DNA of 64,000 nt from UBA5704 sp036380715 (GTDB lineage: Bacteria > Acidobacteriota > Thermoanaerobaculia > Multivoradales > UBA5704), in contig DASVEF010000343.1 in assembly GCA_036380715.1 (NCBI GenBank), positions 62,001 to 126,000 on the forward strand, read 5' to 3'. How positions within the stretch are numbered: position 1 is the stretch's first letter; every line of letters starts with the position of its first letter. The notes under the pieces are model-generated. The model did not search any database, was not told the DNA's origin, and saw only the letters and a list, made by a program, of their open reading frames with translations. The position numbers were made by a program, and so were the translations under genes. Below, one piece after another: positions 15,538 to 23,189 of the stretch.

Positions 15538-15860
15538 GAGGCGACATTTTCTGGGCCGACCTCGATCCTGTCCTGGGCCGGGAGCAGGCCGGCCGGAGGC
15601 CGATCCTGGTGCTGAGCCAGGACGTCTTCAACGAGCGCTCAGGGACCGTCATCGCTGTCGCGCTCACCAGTCAAGAACCAGCCGTCGGTTATCCTCTGGC
15701 TCTGGAGATCCGGTCCGTCCCTCTGCCGAAGCGTTCCTGGGTCAAGATCGGCCAGATTCGTACGCTTTCGACTGAGCGCCTTGGGAGCCTTCTCGGGCGT
15801 TTATCTCCCGAGGAGCTCCATCGGGTGATCGAGGGCCTGAACGAAATCATCGGCGATTAG
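15522..15860 (+). CDS. mazF: MazF-family endoribonuclease toxin
   Basis: A 112-residue PemK/MazF toxin. RGDIFWADLDPVLGREQAGR and RPILVLSQDVFNERSGTVIA contain the conserved Arg and the strand-loop of the active site. The downstream parts are ALTSQEP, SWVKIGQIRTLSTERLG and LSPEELHRVIEGLNEII. It is full length for the family and overlaps the antitoxin gene by 16 bases. Such enzymes cut single-stranded mRNA at short sequence motifs when the antitoxin is lost; the motif is not predictable here. Confidence 0.92.
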   Translation: MARILRGDIFWADLDPVLGREQAGRRPILVLSQDVFNERSGTVIAVALTSQEPAVGYPLALEIRSVPLPKRSWVKIGQIRTLSTERLGSLLGRLSPEELHRVIEGLNEIIGD

Positions 15861-15937
15861 CGGTGAGCCCGGCAGGAGGGCTCCGGACGAGACGACGAGC
15901 GGTTGGAGGCCAAAACAAGCGGGTGGCGGTTTCCGGC

Positions 15938-16162
15938 GAGTTGTTGGACCGCTTGGGGACTTGTTCCGGCGCTCAAAGATTCGCTTCCCGCGTCCAACGG
16001 CTCGCTTTGGCGTCCAAAAACTCGTTGGAGCGACCCAACGATTCGCTTCCCGCGCCCAACAGCTTGCTTTGTCGTCCAAGAGCTCGTCAGAGCGCACAAC
16101 AGCTCGCTTCCGGCCCCTGACGGCTCGTTTTGGCGTCCCAACGAGTCGTTGGAGCGCCTGAC
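15938..16162. repeat. Degenerate tandem array of about eleven 20-21-bp units
   Basis: The gap between mazF and the baeRF gene (15861-16297) holds no gene. Most of it is a run of 20- or 21-base units ending in CCAAC or a variant and often beginning GnCTCGcTT, for example GATTCGCTTCCCGCGTCCAA, repeated nearly exactly 63 bases later. The units also group into a roughly 62-base higher-order repeat (three variants per cycle). All frames stay mostly open because the unit is close to seven codons, but no start or codon pattern supports translation. Confidence 0.75.
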
Positions 16163-16297
16163 GACTGGATAGAGGCCGCTGCCCACTCGCTGGAGGGCTC
16201 GGGCGGATGCCTGGGCGGGAGAAGGCGGCCGTTTCGCGCAGGCCGGCTTATCGATATACGGACATCTCCTGGTCCAGGTTTGGCTGCAGATCCCTCG

Positions 16298-17389
16298 CTA
16301 GTACCGTAGCAGCGCCGCCACCTCGCCGGCTTCCGAGAGCGCCGGGATGGGATCGACGAAGTCGGCTTCGGCGCTGGTCAGGGCGAGCAGCTCGACCAGC
16401 TCGTTGACCAGGTCGACCTTGAAGACCTCCTCCGCGCCGCAGATCGGACACTTTTCGGGGGAGCCGTACGCGAGGTTCTCGCATTCGCGGCAGCGCACGC
16501 CGGAGATCCTGGCGTCGCGGGTCACCGCCATCTTCTCGACGCGCCCGACGGCCGCGGCCTTGAGGACCTCCTCGGGACCGGTCACGGCGAGGCCGCCGCG
16601 GCAGTACTCGTCCTTGATCTTGTCCCAGAGCTTCGACTCGGCTTCGCGCTCGGCGGCGGAGAACAGGTCGAAGGCGGTGTCGAAGATCGGTTCGTCCCCG
16701 GCGCTGAAGTCGACGTTCTGCTTGCCGGCGAGCTTGGCGGTGAGCGGTGGGGTCAGGGCGCTCTCGATCTCGATCATGGTCTCCTGCGAGCCGACCAGGA
16801 ACAGGCGGTCGAACTTCTCTTTCTGATCCAGCTCGGTGAGGAAGTCCACGATCTCCTTGGCGTAGTGCATCAGCTCGTTGCTGCGCCGCCGCTCGTAGCG
16901 CTTCTGCGACCAGCCGCCCTTCTTGACGTTGTTCTTGACGTCCCCCTTGATCTTGGCGTCCTCGTCGACCCGCGCCGAGGTGACGAAGAAGACGCGGGAG
17001 GCGGTGTTGTCCGCCGCGACCACGGCGAAGTTCTCGTACTCGTCCTGGAGCTCGGCGAGCGGGCGGATGTACGGCGAGGAATCGACCCAGAGGAAGTCGC
17101 GTCCCGGCACGGTCAGCGGAAAGGCCTGCACGAAGTCGAGAGCCCAGCAGGCGAACAGGGCGACGCCGTCGGTCGTCCAGGTGTGCTCGGTGAGCCACTT
17201 CTCGATGAGCTTCATGTTCTCTTCGAAGTGCTCGGCCTCCACGGGGTTGTCGGAGAGCAGGGACCGGATCTTCTCGATGCGCGGCTTGAGGCCGTTCAGC
17301 GACTCCGAGTTGGACAGGTACAGGCTGACAAAGGCCCGCTCGGGGCCGGAGACCGCGGCGAGCTCGCGCAGGTCGATGTTGTTGAACAT
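16298..17389 (-). CDS. baeRF/VLRF1-like protein related to release factor eRF1, with zinc ribbon
   Basis: A 363-residue protein of the bacterial archaeo-eukaryotic release factor family. The N-terminal half leads into NTASRVFFVTSARVDEDAKI and then KGGWSQKRYERRRSNELMHY (about residues 148-188). The Gly-Gly-Trp-Ser-Gln element corresponds to the catalytic loop of Vms1-type tRNA-releasing enzymes. A C-terminal zinc ribbon follows (CRECENLAYGSPEKCPICG, about residues 303-321). The start is ATG at 17389 with GAGGA upstream. The expected role is hydrolysis of peptidyl-tRNA on stalled or split ribosomes. It stands alone between a repeat array and a divergent gene. Confidence 0.85.
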   Translation of the reverse strand: MFNNIDLRELAAVSGPERAFVSLYLSNSESLNGLKPRIEKIRSLLSDNPVEAEHFEENMKLIEKWLTEHTWTTDGVALFACWALDFVQAFPLTVPGRDFLWVDSSPYIRPLAELQDEYENFAVVAADNTASRVFFVTSARVDEDAKIKGDVKNNVKKGGWSQKRYERRRSNELMHYAKEIVDFLTELDQKEKFDRLFLVGSQETMIEIESALTPPLTAKLAGKQNVDFSAGDEPIFDTAFDLFSAAEREAESKLWDKIKDEYCRGGLAVTGPEEVLKAAAVGRVEKMAVTRDARISGVRCRECENLAYGSPEKCPICGAEEVFKVDLVNELVELLALTSAEADFVDPIPALSEAGEVAALLRY

Positions 17390-17550
17390 GACGTCCGTTT
17401 TCCTCCTCGCGTCCCAGGATCGGGAGCACGGCGGGGAGGTGCAAGAAGCCGGCCACCTGTAAACCAAACGTAAATCATCTTTTTACAGAGAGGAGATAAC
17501 TCCGTCCTTGTCCGTCTCGTAGATGGGGACCAGCGGCGGGAGGACCGGGG

Positions 17551-19815
17551 ATGGGCCTCGGCTCTCTCCTGGCCGTGGAACCCCACGTCATGTCTGCGAA
17601 AGCCTTTTTCCTCCGTGGATGGGTGTGGCTCCGGCGCATGGCGGTTCTTCTTGCGGCCGGGGCCGCTTCGGTTGTCTTCTCCTGCAATCCGGCGCTCGGG
17701 GAGGTCTCTCCCGGGCGCCCCGTTCTTGCCGCCCGGGCGATCCCCGAGCCGATCACGCTGGATGGCTGGCTCAACGAGCCGGCCTGGCGCGAGATTCCGG
17801 CGGCGTCCGGGTTCGTGCAGCGGGAGCCGAAGGTCGGCGAGCCCGCCACCGAGCCGACCGAGGTGCGGATCGCCTACACTCCGGCGACGCTCTACATCGG
17901 CATCCGCGCTCTGGATTCGGACCCGCGGGCCGTGGTGGCCCGCGAGATGACGCCCGACGCCGACATCGTCACGGACGACTCGGTCTCGATCGTCATCGAC
18001 ACGTTCCTCGACCGGCGCAACGGCTATTTCTTCGCCACCAACGCCAACGGCGTGCGGACCGACGCGCTGATCAGCGACGAGGGGGACGGCTTCGACGTCG
18101 AGTGGGACGGCCTCTGGCAGGTCGAGGCCCGGCGCACCGAGGAGGGGTGGTCGGCCGAGATGGCGATCCCGTTCTCGACGCTCCGCTTCGCGCCGGGGAG
18201 CGGGGAGTGGGGCCTCAACGTCCGGCGGCTGGTGCGCCGCAAGGGGGAGGAGACCTACTGGGCGCCGCTGCCTCTGGAAGCTGACATCGCCAGGATGTCG
18301 CTCGCCGGCCGCCTCTCCGGGATCGACGGCATCACTCCCGGGCTCAACCTGCGGGTCAAGCCGTTCGCCGTGGCCTCGGGCCGCGAGTCGCTGGCCGCGC
18401 ACGAGGAGGCGGCCCCGATCGGAGCTGAGGACGGTTTCGAAACCGGCCAGGAGACCGGGCTCGACCTCAAGTGGGGCGTCGGCCGCGGGATGTCGCTCGA
18501 CCTGACGGTCAACACGGATTTCGCCGAGTCGGAAGCAGACGAGCAGCAGGTCAACTTGTCGCGGTTCTCGCTGTTCCTCCCCGAGAAGCGCGAGTTCTTC
18601 CTGGAGAACGCCGGCATCTTCGACTTCGGGCCGCGCACGCCGTTCGGCCAGACGCTCTTCCGCCCGTTCTTCTCGCGCCGGATCGGCATCGGCGCGGACG
18701 GCGGATCGGTGCCCATGGAGTGGGGCGCCCGGCTCTCCGGGCGCAGCGGCCCGTGGAGCCTGGGCTTCATGGACGTCCAGACCGGGCCGCGGGGCGACGG
18801 GGAAAGCGAGAACTGGGGCGTCGTGCGCGCCAAGCGCCGGATGGGGGATCGCGCGACCCTGGGCGTCCTCTCGACACGCCACGACAGTCCGGAGGGGACC
18901 AACCTCCTCTATGGGATGGACGGCGACTACCAGCCGACCTCGCGGCTCAAGCTGCGCAGCTTCTGGGCGATGAGCGACGACCCTTCCCGGGGGGGCGACG
19001 CGGCCGGCGGCGCCGGCGCGGTCTACCGCGGCCCGCGCTGGCGCTGGAGCCTCGACGCGCTGGAGATCGGCGACGATTTCAATCCCGAGATGGGCTTTCT
19101 CCTGCGGCGCGGCGTGCGGCGCTACGCCGGCAGCGCGACCTGGCTGCCGCGGCCGGACATCCCAGGCGTCCGCTACCTCTTCTTCGAGAGCCGCAACCAG
19201 GTCTACACCGATCTCTCGGGCGAGGTGGAGTCGATCTACAGCGAGCTCGATTTCTTCGCCCTGCGCACGAAGTCCGACGACGCCTTCGGCTTCTTCGCGG
19301 TCCACAACTTCGAGCGGCTGGAGGAGCCCTTCGAGATCCGCCCGGGCGTTGTGATCCCGGCGGGCGAGCACGCGTTCGAGCAGGCCGGCGCCTGGTTCGA
19401 GACCAACGTCTCGCGGCCGGTGTCGGTCGAAGCCTGGGTGCAGCAGGGGGATTTCTTCGACGGCGACCGGTTCGCATCCGGCGTGACCCTGCGGCTGCGG
19501 CCGGGCCGCCACTTCCGGTCGGAGACGATCTGGGACCACAACGACGTCCGCCTGTCGGGCGGCTCGTTCTCCACGAACCTCTTCCGCCAGCGTCTGCAGG
19601 TGGCGCTCACGCCGGACCTGTCGACCGCGGCCCTCGTCCAGTACAGCGACGCGGCGGAGCTCCTGGCGGTCAATCTACGGCTCGGCTGGACCTACCGGCC
19701 GGGCGCCGACCTGTTCCTGGTGCTCAACGAGACCTGGGACGCGCCGAGCCTGGGCGGCCGCCGCGAGCGCGACCGCCAGGCGATCCTCAAGATGACGTAC
19801 CTGTTTGCGATGTGA
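17551..19815 (+). CDS. DUF5916 outer-membrane protein with CBM9-like N-terminal domain
   Basis: A 754-residue secreted protein. A signal peptide ends near residue 51. Residues 60-270 form a carbohydrate-binding family 9-like domain (ITLDGWLNEPAWREIPAASG, then AEMAIPFSTLRFAPGSGEWG). Residues 280-754 are a DUF5916 region rich in alternating hydrophobic strands, containing LPEKREFFLENAGIFDFG, and ending in a Phe-rich, barrel-like C terminus (LKMTYLFAM). GGGAGG precedes ATG 17551; the in-frame ATG at 17590 would give a tidier signal peptide. It is probably an outer-membrane barrel that binds a sugar or peptide ligand. Confidence 0.85.
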   Translation: MGLGSLLAVEPHVMSAKAFFLRGWVWLRRMAVLLAAGAASVVFSCNPALGEVSPGRPVLAARAIPEPITLDGWLNEPAWREIPAASGFVQREPKVGEPATEPTEVRIAYTPATLYIGIRALDSDPRAVVAREMTPDADIVTDDSVSIVIDTFLDRRNGYFFATNANGVRTDALISDEGDGFDVEWDGLWQVEARRTEEGWSAEMAIPFSTLRFAPGSGEWGLNVRRLVRRKGEETYWAPLPLEADIARMSLAGRLSGIDGITPGLNLRVKPFAVASGRESLAAHEEAAPIGAEDGFETGQETGLDLKWGVGRGMSLDLTVNTDFAESEADEQQVNLSRFSLFLPEKREFFLENAGIFDFGPRTPFGQTLFRPFFSRRIGIGADGGSVPMEWGARLSGRSGPWSLGFMDVQTGPRGDGESENWGVVRAKRRMGDRATLGVLSTRHDSPEGTNLLYGMDGDYQPTSRLKLRSFWAMSDDPSRGGDAAGGAGAVYRGPRWRWSLDALEIGDDFNPEMGFLLRRGVRRYAGSATWLPRPDIPGVRYLFFESRNQVYTDLSGEVESIYSELDFFALRTKSDDAFGFFAVHNFERLEEPFEIRPGVVIPAGEHAFEQAGAWFETNVSRPVSVEAWVQQGDFFDGDRFASGVTLRLRPGRHFRSETIWDHNDVRLSGGSFSTNLFRQRLQVALTPDLSTAALVQYSDAAELLAVNLRLGWTYRPGADLFLVLNETWDAPSLGGRRERDRQAILKMTYLFAM

Positions 19816-19941
19816 GCCCTCACCCCCTGGCCCCCTCTCCCGTCACCGGGAGAGGGGGAAAACGCATTCAAAACGCACGGAACAGGGATCGGGTGGTGGC
19901 GCCCCTCTACCGGTGACGGGAGAGGGGACGGGGGTGAGGGT
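19816..19941. repeat. Pair of oppositely oriented GC-rich palindromes between convergent genes
   Basis: Two copies of a CCCTCTCCC/GGGAGAGGG palindrome in opposite orientation: a 12-bp stem at 19831-19842 with 19847-19858, and a second at about 19902-19926. Both are flanked by CCCTCACCCCC or its complement. They lie between the ends of two convergent genes and can act as a bidirectional terminator. The same family occurs near 28.1, 41.1 and 63.2 kb. Confidence 0.8.
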
Positions 19942-21402
19942 CTACGCCGCGACGCTGCCGTCCGCGACCACGACCTCTTCCTTGCGCTGCAGCCAGGCGC
20001 GCACGTTGAGGAGCGGTCCCGTCATGAACGTCGTGATGAGCGCCATGAGGACCAGCATGGCGAAGATCTTCGGCGAGAGGACTCCCAGGTCATAGCCCAG
20101 GTTCAGCACGATCAGCTCGACAAGGCCGCGGGTGTTCATCAGCGCGCCGAGGCCGAAGGAGTCGGCCCAGCTCATCCCCGTCCAGCGCGCCGCCAGCATG
20201 CTCCCCACCAGCTTGCCGGTGATCGCCAAGGCGATGATCCCCAGACAGACCAGCCAGCTCCAGCGGTCGTTGAGCAGGCCGACCTGCGTGCGCAGCCCGG
20301 TGAAGGCGAAGAAGAGGGGGAGCAGCAGGACCGAGCTGAAGCTCTCCAGGCGCTCGCGGAGGAACTTGCGCAGGCTGGAATCCTGGGGCATGCACACGCC
20401 GGCGAGGAAGGCGCCGAACAGGGCGTGGATGCCGATCGCCTCGGTGATGAGCGCGGAGACGACGACGAAGAGGAAGATCGCCGCCAGGAAGCCGGTGCTC
20501 CGGGGCTGGTCCGGGGACTCGTCCTTGATGAGCCGGGCCATCCGGGGCCGCACCACGAAGAGCATCGCGGCGATGAAGAGCAGGGAGAGGGTGATGGTCA
20601 GGACCGCGCCGCCCATCCCGTTCGCCTTCACGATGGCCACCACCATGGCCAGCATGCACCAGGCGGTGACGTCGTCCACGGCCGCGCAGGCGATGGCCGT
20701 ATTGCCGAGGACGGAGCGGGACATCCGGCGTTCCTCGATGATGCGCGCCAGCACCGGAAAGGCGGTGATGCTCATGGCCACGCCGATGAACAGGGCGAAG
20801 GCGCTGAACGGGATGCCGGCGGGAGCCAGGGAGCCGTAGAGGAGCAGCGCGCAGACGCTCCCCAGGAAGAAGGGCACGAGGATGCTCACGTGGCTGACCA
20901 GCACTGCCGCGTGCGCCTTCTGGCGAAGGTGTTGGATGTCCAATTCGAGCCCCACCACGAACATGAACAGGATGACCCCGACCTGGCTGAGGAGCTTCAG
21001 GGGGTCCATCGAGGAGGCGGGGAACAGGAAAGCCTGCGCTCCGGGAGCCAGCATGCCGAGCAGCGAAGGGCCGAGGAAGATGCCGGCGAGCATCTCGCCG
21101 ATGACCGGAGGCTGGCCGATGCGGGCGAAGACCCGGCCCAGGCCGCGCGCCGCGGCCACGATGACGATGACCTGGAGGAGCAGGATGCTCAGGGGGTGTT
21201 GAAAGTTCTCGGCCAGCGACCGGGCGAGCCCGCCCGCGGGAGCCTGCGCGCCCTCGGGCTGCGCGGAGGCCGCCGGCGCGGCGATTGCCGGGACCGGGGC
21301 ATCCGTCTTCAGCCGGGAGCCGAAGCCCAGGATGGCGTAGATTCCGGATCCGAAAAGGAAAAGGACGGCGAGATAGAAGACGAGGCTTCTGCGTACAGCC
21401 AT
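19942..21402 (-). CDS. CPA2-family cation/proton antiporter
   Basis: A 486-residue membrane protein with an N-terminal anchor (residues 5-25), an Ala/Pro-rich linker, then about 12 hydrophobic segments of the Na+/H+ exchanger fold. IGQPPVIGEMLAGIFLGPSL, FMFVVGLELDIQHLRQKAH, and ACAAVDDVTAWCMLAMVVAI with the paired Asp of the ion site are diagnostic. A C-terminal LGALMNTRGLVELIVLNLGY also fits. No TrkA-N domain is attached. ATG 21402 follows GGAGGG and was chosen over an upstream ATG that adds 26 residues. It should exchange K+ or Na+ for protons at the inner membrane. Confidence 0.92.
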   Translation of the reverse strand: MAVRRSLVFYLAVLFLFGSGIYAILGFGSRLKTDAPVPAIAAPAASAQPEGAQAPAGGLARSLAENFQHPLSILLLQVIVIVAAARGLGRVFARIGQPPVIGEMLAGIFLGPSLLGMLAPGAQAFLFPASSMDPLKLLSQVGVILFMFVVGLELDIQHLRQKAHAAVLVSHVSILVPFFLGSVCALLLYGSLAPAGIPFSAFALFIGVAMSITAFPVLARIIEERRMSRSVLGNTAIACAAVDDVTAWCMLAMVVAIVKANGMGGAVLTITLSLLFIAAMLFVVRPRMARLIKDESPDQPRSTGFLAAIFLFVVVSALITEAIGIHALFGAFLAGVCMPQDSSLRKFLRERLESFSSVLLLPLFFAFTGLRTQVGLLNDRWSWLVCLGIIALAITGKLVGSMLAARWTGMSWADSFGLGALMNTRGLVELIVLNLGYDLGVLSPKIFAMLVLMALITTFMTGPLLNVRAWLQRKEEVVVADGSVAA

Positions 21403-21563
21403 GAGAGATCCCTCCAGAATAGACAGCAAATAAAAGATGCTACAGAGCCTGAGTGCCGGCAGCCCATCGTTCCGGGACATCCTGAGCCATCCCTTCTCTC
21501 CCTACATCAGTCCTCCATGGCTCTAGGCGAGCGGGTGTGAGACTTTGTTACGTGGATCAGCGT

Positions 21564-23153
21564 TCAGTCGAAATATCCGCTGACGTCCAGGATCACGTGC
21601 ACCGTGCCGCTGCTCTGCAGGATGGCCTGGATCGTGGCGGTCCCAGCGCCGTCGGCCGCCAGGGCGAGGACGCCGTTGTTGCCGCGGGTCTGGCCGGCCC
21701 CGAAGCTGATCGCGCTCGTCGCCGACGGCGCCGGATTTCCAGGCTGGAGCGCCAAGTAGCCGGAGCTCGTCGCCCCCGTCACCGTCACGTTGACGGCCAG
21801 GGCCGCAGCCGTCGATGGAATGCCGCACTGCCCGAGCGTGGTGATGGTCCGCGGAATGCCCAGGGCCAGAGCCGGCCCCTGTTGCCGAGTGTCGAGCAAC
21901 CGGCAGGGAGTGAGAGTGTAGAAGTCGCCCAGCGTGCGCTGCCTGAAGTTGGCGACGATCGGGGCCGTGAGGTCGCCGGTGCGGTGATTGTCCCGCTGAT
22001 TGGCGATGCCCGTGGCATAGCCGGCATAGGTGAGGTTGGGGTTGGAGAAGCGGGCGACCCGGTTACAGCCGTTGGCACATGGGTTGGCGTAGGACATCAC
22101 CGTGCGGAACACGCCGTTCACATAGTGACCGAACGACCAGGGGTAGGAGGCCTGGTTTGGCGGGCTGCCGTTTTCCGGGTTGTGCTCCATGCCCATGTTG
22201 TGGCCGTGCTCGTGGGCATAGCTGAGATTGCCGACGGCGCACCCTCGAGCCGTGACCTGGAAGGCATGGCTGGCGAACCACAGGCCGGGGTCGTCCATGA
22301 CCCAGCCAACCCCGCAGCCCTGTCCGCTCTCCACGAGCAGACTGACCAGGTCGGCGCGGGCTACGTCGCGGGCCGCCGCGATCCCGGCGTCGTCGGTGAG
22401 CCAGTACAGATCCGCCACCATGTCGCCCGAGTCGTTGCGGTTCGCCAGGACCGTCGAGACGAGGACGAAGCGCGCGACCATTCCGCTGTCGATGAAGGCG
22501 GTGTTCGCCATGTCCACGGCGTTCTGGGCCGTCGTCCGGATGGCCGCCGTGCCCCCGGCCGCGTTGCGGGCCTGCGGGGTGTAGGCGATCATCACGTCGA
22601 TCTGATCCGCGGAGTCCGCGGCGGCGGCAAGGACGTCGTTGTCGAGCGGCGTTTCCGTGCCTGAACGCACGGGAGTGGGAGCGCCTCCGCACGCGGGAAA
22701 CCGGTCCTGGTCGATCCGCGCGAGCCGGTGCCCTCCGTCGGGAAGCGGAGCGATCTCATAGACGCCCTCGGGAGAGAACACCAGGCCCGCGACGTGGGAC
22801 TCGTGGAAGGTGAGCACCACGCGGTCCTCTCCCGGCCGGCCCAGCCAGCCTCGCCAGGTGACCTCCGCCGGCCCCCGGCGCTCGAGCCCGCTCAGGACGG
22901 CTTCGTAGCGGATCCCCCGGAACAGCTCGAAGCGGACCTTCTCCTGCCCTGCCGCGAGCTGCGATCCGTCGATCTCGATAGGACGCGCCTCGACGACGGC
23001 CTCGCCGCCGTGGAGGAGGTCCTGGCTGAGCGGCCCGCCCGAAAAGCGGAAGAGATCCGCCGGTTCCTGAGCATGTCCCGAGCCGGCGGCGGCAAGGATC
23101 GCGACCAGCCACGCCACGATCGATCGAGGCCTTCTGGAGCCGAGTCTTGTCAT
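21564..23153 (-). CDS. Secreted metzincin metallopeptidase with C-terminal LLDTR...GYF module
   Basis: A 529-residue protein with a signal peptide (to about residue 28) and a reprolysin-like catalytic domain. The zinc site is HEHGHNMGMEH (His314, Glu315, His318, His324), with a Met-turn VMSYANPC near residue 353. An N-terminal pro-region spans about residues 30-175. Residues 410-529 are the same type of beta-rich module seen at the end of the sugar dehydrogenase (FYTLTPCRLLDTR to VSGYFD). It is predicted to be an exported protease. GGGGGAA precedes the ATG. Activation would need removal of the propeptide. Confidence 0.88.
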   Translation of the reverse strand: MTRLGSRRPRSIVAWLVAILAAAGSGHAQEPADLFRFSGGPLSQDLLHGGEAVVEARPIEIDGSQLAAGQEKVRFELFRGIRYEAVLSGLERRGPAEVTWRGWLGRPGEDRVVLTFHESHVAGLVFSPEGVYEIAPLPDGGHRLARIDQDRFPACGGAPTPVRSGTETPLDNDVLAAAADSADQIDVMIAYTPQARNAAGGTAAIRTTAQNAVDMANTAFIDSGMVARFVLVSTVLANRNDSGDMVADLYWLTDDAGIAAARDVARADLVSLLVESGQGCGVGWVMDDPGLWFASHAFQVTARGCAVGNLSYAHEHGHNMGMEHNPENGSPPNQASYPWSFGHYVNGVFRTVMSYANPCANGCNRVARFSNPNLTYAGYATGIANQRDNHRTGDLTAPIVANFRQRTLGDFYTLTPCRLLDTRQQGPALALGIPRTITTLGQCGIPSTAAALAVNVTVTGATSSGYLALQPGNPAPSATSAISFGAGQTRGNNGVLALAADGAGTATIQAILQSSGTVHVILDVSGYFD

Positions 23154-23189
23154 TTCGTTCCCCCCAGGTCAATGGTCGACAAAGCCGGA

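Noticed and set aside
15938..16162. CRISPR array or coding repeat
   Set aside because: There are no spacers, units vary by one base in length, and no start or ribosome binding site supports translation.
19816..19941. Insertion-sequence ends
   Set aside because: The two inverted palindromes are only about 60 bases apart with no gene between, and the same unit is found alone elsewhere. They fit a dispersed palindrome or terminator better.
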